Shown here in pieces: positions 59,694 to 64,000 of a stretch of 64,000 nt of DNA. The notes under the pieces were generated by a model. That model saw only the letters and a list, made by a program, of their open reading frames with translations, was not told the origin of the DNA and did no database searches. Origin of the DNA: Cymbidium sinense (lineage: Eukaryota; Streptophyta; Magnoliopsida; Asparagales; Orchidaceae); contig CM038215.1 in the NCBI GenBank assembly GCA_021442155.1, positions 278,988,413 through 279,052,412 of the forward strand, in the 5' to 3' direction. Both the position numbers and the translations under genes were made by a program. The first letter of the stretch is position 1; every line of letters starts with the position of its first letter.

Positions 59694-61458
59694 TGTAATA
59701 TCCAATTAATTTATGCCTAATTAATTTTGTTTTACTAATTAACCCGTTGTTGTAGCGATTCTTGCTTTGGTCTTAAGCATCGCTGGATTAAAGCACTCGG
59801 CAGCGTATGGCGGGATCGATCGAAGGTAATTTCATTTCCTTCCATAGCAGCGCCTCGTTCCTTGATCTCTATGAGAGTCGTCTCCTCCTTTCCTTCCTCG
59901 TCATCGCCCGACGGACCGCTCCGTGACCTGAGCGGGAACCTCCGCTTCCTTCCCGGCGTCGGCGTCGGGAGAGCTGCCGCTCTACGGATAAACCGCGTAA
60001 GACAAATTCGCGTCGGCATTTGGAACCGCCGCATCCGTGGCGCCGCTGGACTTCGCCATTCGCTACGCCATCGCTTGAAACGCAGATCAGTAGTGAGCGA
60101 ACCGTTGGAAAATCCGTAAAATTGCTTTCGGGTGAAATCCATGAACCGTCGGCTCGGTTGGATTTCTCTCGACGTCGGAAACTTAGGTAATTTTGTAAGT
60201 TCTAATTTTCTTTCCATCCCTTTTCGCTGACCTTCCTTGGTGTTGAAATCATTAAATGCGTGATTGGAAGTTCAAATCGTCTTGTTTTAGGTGAGTTGTA
60301 GAATTATTGTATTAAAATGGGGATTTAGGATTGACATTGTTTGTTAATTTTAGTTTGTTGATTGAAGCGGATAATTAATAGCGTTAGTAGATTACTTTTG
60401 TACTCAAAGCTTATAAGGAGATATCAATTTGGTAAGATTTGTTAATTATGAGTTTCATTTATGAGTTTGCATGTAGAAGTATTTAGAAGAGTTATTTCAT
60501 TATAGGTTGTGTACTGAGGAAGAATCGAGGATCCGACAAAGAGGTGAGACATAATTGCTAATTTAAATTCGGTTTTATTCATGTATCTTGTTTTTTTACA
60601 CTTGTATAAATTGTATGAATGACATGTAGATATTTATTATTGAATGAAATATAAATGTTTATTACTTGTATGATTTACAATGATTACAACATAGTTTTGA
60701 TTTCATTGGCGTATAGAAATGTTTGAAAACATGTTAAATGCGATAATGTGATAAAAGGAAAATGTCGGAAAATTGTGATAGGAAGTATATTCTAATCTGC
60801 GGATAGTCAGTTCGGCGAGATGGCCGTGATTAGGGATCTTAGTATCCCGACATTGAGGTTGTTGTTGTTAATGGTGTCGGGATTGTTAGGTAAGTAATGC
60901 GGTTCACCGCTTACCTTGACTTTTGCATAGGGTGGCGACCATATGAAGTCAAAACTGCAATTATAAATGACATTTTAGAAAATGATTTGATATAGAACCA
61001 AATGATTTAATGAAAATTACTCCCTTGATCTGATTATGACCTCGAACATTACCTACCTATTGTTGATTATATTGTTATATTTACGGCCTACGATATTGTT
61101 GATTCATTGTTACATTCTTGCGATTTCATTTTGAAAATTTTCAGTATACGTACGATTGTTTCTCGCTTTGCGAAACTGCTTCATCATAAGCTTATGATGC
61201 TATTGATAATTAATATTTTGTTTTGATTATATAGTTTTGGGAAGCTTAAAAGCTTTTGGATGCGCAAATTAAATTTTGTTCAGTATTTATTTCATGCTTT
61301 AATTGTGATATGAATTAAGTTAAGTATATGAATTACAAATATTTGTGATGATTTGATTAGATACACTACTTTGCTCGTTGATGAGGTTGGAAGTTGGTGA
61401 AATCTTCGTCATCGTCACATTCATTGTGACCACAGCATAAGGTCATCGGGGTGTGATA
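59694..61458 (+). mobile_element. Solo LTR 4, inverted copy of the same gypsy family
   Basis: Begins TGTAATATCCAATTAATTT, the complement of the right end of LTRs 1-3, and runs through a CG-rich zone (59.76-60.13 kb), 'ttgttaattttagtttgttg', 'tcattataggttgtgtac' and 'atttgtgatgatttgattag' to about GGGTGTGAT. Flanks 'aaaggg' and 'aaagga' may be a 5-bp target duplication. Open frames at 59735-60217 lie in the CG-rich zone and are not genes. Confidence 0.82.
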
Positions 61459-63435
61459 AAGGAAGGATGAAAGATCACGGTTTTATAAGACCAGGTCGAA
61501 ATGAATTCAAAATATTTTCATAGAGTTCAAGTTGAAGATTGTTTAATAAAGTATGATGCCATATTTAGGTACCTAAAGGTTGACTTCAACATGTCATGCT
61601 TACCTTGACACATGATAATACAAGTTGATTGATAACAAGTGCATAGTAATATTAAACAATTTAAGAAGTTTATGATAATGTTAAAAATAAACAAAACTTA
61701 TGAAAGCTCATGTCATGTGAGAGAGGTAGGCAGATTATGATAACTTGCAAAGACAAAATATTTTTTTTGGCAAAATGAGCTTTGTTTGTGGCCAAAAAGA
61801 GTTTTTCCCTCTCTATACTTAAAAATTAGTACGATACAATTCAACATTGAATTGAGGGACCATTGTTAATTGCCATTCCAAAATTTATCAATGGTTCTTA
61901 CGGCCAAAGGACTAGGTGATGACTAAATGATGTAAATCTGCCAAAACCTATACATATATTACATGACAGTGGTAAGAAAATGAACATTAAAAAAGAAAAG
62001 AAAAATAAAAATAAAAATAAAGCAAGTTTCATACAAATTATTGAATAGCACAAGAATTAAATGATTTGACATTTAACAAATATATTTTATTTCCTTAAAG
62101 ATGCACATGCTCGTCGCTTTAGATTGTCTTTACTTATCTAATCATCAAAGCAGATCTTGAATTAAAATTTCTATACTAAGTTATCTATATATGTGATTAG
62201 TAATGCACACATTAGTTCAAATGATCAACATGACATCTTATGTTATTTTTTTGTATGATTCAACATTATATTAAAAGAAAAAAAAAGCGTAGACGAGGTC
62301 ATAAGAAAGTGACCGAATTTTACCTTATCTTAATGTTTTAAGTATGTAGTGTGAATGTAATAAAGAAGAAAAAATAAATGATGTTATAAACTACTTTTGA
62401 TACTTTTAAATTTTACATAAGTTTATCACAAATTTTGTGATCCATTTTGATGATTTAATTTATGCACACTTACAATTAAAAATTATTAAAATCTTTTAGA
62501 AGATTATAAAGTGTAGTGTTTATTTTATGACAATCTATAAAAATTAACTTTTTATTCATTCAATTATGATCAATAAAAATCAGGATGGGTGTTAGTGAAA
62601 AATTTTCTTGACTACTAACTAGATTATCCACCCATATTATATCATATGTTTGACTGAGGGAGTCAAACTTGGGCATGACATAAAACCAAATTAGAAAAAA
62701 GTTAGAAGAAATAGCCTTCAAAGAGGAGAGATACTAATTACCATAGCGATTATAAGAGGAAGAGATGAAGTCATTCATCACAATCATTATCATGGGAAGG
62801 TTGGCACTCATAAGAGAGGGAGGTAACTTAATTGGCTTTAATTCTTCAATTATCTCATACAATCTTAAGGCACCTTTTGTATAAATTAAGGTCCCCAATA
62901 TATATCTAAAATACTTAAGACCATCAAAGAAAAATATATATAATGTACCATTATTATATATTTAAAAATGAAATACATTTCAATATGAAAAACATTTAAA
63001 GTGAAAAAAGGTGTTGTTGGGCTAGATTCATGGCAGACCTCTAATTGTCTCATGGGGGAACTTACAACATACTGAAAATTGATTAAGATGGATAGAAAAT
63101 ATAAAATGAAGACACTTCATGGACCATTAGTTCAAGGAGGTTTGAAAAAAGCTTGGGAAGGAATGAGTAGAATAAGGACAAAATATTTAGATTCATTAAC
63201 GTAAGATATTGTGCAACCAAAAAAAATGCTAAGGGTAAGTAGAAGGATACTTTTAAGCAAAAAAGTATTATTATCAATCCAAAAAATAGTACAACATGAA
63301 GCAATCAAAAATAATATTAAATGAAAAAAAAAACTAAAATAAAATGCACAGATAAGGCAAACAGGTGACATATGATTCAACATCCATAAAAGGATAGCAC
63401 CAAGGATTATCTTTAAAGGCATCTAAAAATGATTT
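61459..63435. other. Unassigned sequence
   Basis: AT-rich. A small inverted repeat, caattcaacattgaattg, is at 61837-61854. Minus-strand hydrophobic frames at 63083-63422 may be out-of-frame parts of the LINE remnant to the right, but I see no motif. Confidence 0.4.
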
Positions 63436-63840
63436 TTATCTGATAAAATATCCTTACTACCACATTGTTTAGGATTTTTAGCTCTGGGTTAGCCTTGAAA
63501 TATTCAGCCAAATTGTGACCAAATATTTTGCAAGCAGAATAATAAAGAAGAATGCCATGAAATTCAACCTGCTGTCAGTAGCCCATAAATGTAGAGCCAT
63601 CCAAATCTTTTACTCTAGGGGAAAGTAACATCCAATTCAATTAGTACCTTAGCCAGTAATGGCCTAAATAAAATGACAAACATAGCATTCATCCATCTAA
63701 AACGATTTGCCAAAAATGGAAACAATAAAGTACAAAATGAATTGATTGAAATAGTGCAAACTGGAATAATAGGAAGTTCCATGAAACACTCAAAATGAGG
63801 CAACCACTAAAAATACACATCCCCCATCCACATAAGCATA
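63436..63840 (-). pseudogene. LINE ORF1-like remnant (DUF4283 / CCHC zinc knuckle)
   Basis: The minus strand reads RPLLAKVLIELDVTFP (63615-63690), then, after frame changes, GSTFMGY, a stop where Trp is expected, QQVEFHGILLYYSACKIFGH and NLAEYF (63490-63600). This matches the plant DUF4283-zinc knuckle arrangement of L1-type ORF1 proteins (RP-LARVLVELD, GYWQQVEFE, C--CK-FGH---EC). The last knuckle Cys is replaced (AEYF), and the TGA plus frameshifts show it is dead. The rest of the LINE would extend to either side. Confidence 0.68.
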
Positions 63841-64000
63841 CACATAAATGCATCTGATCTTTTATTGCAATGATGTCATGCTTGAAGTTTCAAACAGAAG
63901 AAAGACTTCCCAGAATTAGTCAATCCGGTTTCAGAAACTCAATGCCCCCACCCAAAGAAATAGATGAGCAAAGATCCACAAGATAGTTTTCAGTTCTACC
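63841..64000. other. Window edge, unassigned
   Basis: No feature can be supported in the last 160 bases. They may belong to the LINE remnant. Confidence 0.3.

Noticed and set aside
1..64000. tRNA, rRNA or other standard RNA genes
   Set aside because: No A-box/B-box pairs with cloverleaf potential or rRNA-like stretches were noticed on either strand, although a proper covariance search was not possible.

Overview
This window is nuclear DNA of a flowering plant. It is AT-rich, has T-rich introns, and contains several classes of plant transposable element nested in one another. I cannot name the species. Most of the open reading frames longer than 60 codons are chance or reverse-strand shadows. 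What can be supported is one multi-exon gene on the minus strand (about 24.5-33 kb), several decayed coding retroelements, a three-copy family of about 5 kb non-coding repeats, and four related LTRs.

Layout: 1-4.7 kb, minus-strand remains of a Tat-like Ty3/gypsy polyprotein (RT, protease linker, gag-like part) cut by the window edge. 5.3-10.1 kb, copy A of a large ORF-less repeat family. 10.1-15.8 kb, AT-rich sequence with microsatellites and no convincing gene. 15.8-21.5 kb, copy B. 21.5-24.5 kb, unassigned apart from a TRIM-like fragment. 24.5-33.1 kb, an unrecognised minus-strand gene. Four consecutive exons there (25642-26785) keep one reading frame across three GT-AG introns, a fifth, terminal exon is likely, and a second exon pair lies at 32.5-32.8 kb. 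A decayed hAT element (27.07-28.79 kb) sits between the two exon groups. 33.2-34.6 and 37.0-38.35 kb, two related RTE-type LINEs, both minus strand. 39.08-43.97 kb, copy C of the large repeat, flanked by 37-bp direct repeats and interrupted by a 442-bp MITE-like insert. 45.06-45.3 kb, a 45-bp minisatellite.

From 46 kb on, the window is dominated by one Ty3/gypsy family with LTRs of about 1.8 kb: a solo LTR (46.0-47.86), an almost complete but broken minus-strand element (LTR 48951-50811, internal region 50812-55192 with gag, RT, RNase H, integrase and a chromodomain-like tail, LTR 55193-57101), and an inverted solo LTR (59694-61458). A second Tat-like protease-linker remnant (59.04-59.69 kb) abuts the inverted LTR. 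A DUF4283/zinc-knuckle LINE ORF1 remnant lies at 63.4-63.8 kb.

The most unusual signal is in the large repeat family. All three copies are in the same direction. Each carries paired short hairpins with conserved flanks (accacgcttataagaagcgtg-type), followed by a strongly purine-skewed tract and then a CG-rich end. Stem bases differ between copies while pairing is kept, which points to a selected RNA or DNA structure. Two copies have a TATA-like box, and two have a strong splice donor, ahead of the hairpin zone, so a structured non-coding transcript is plausible but unproven.
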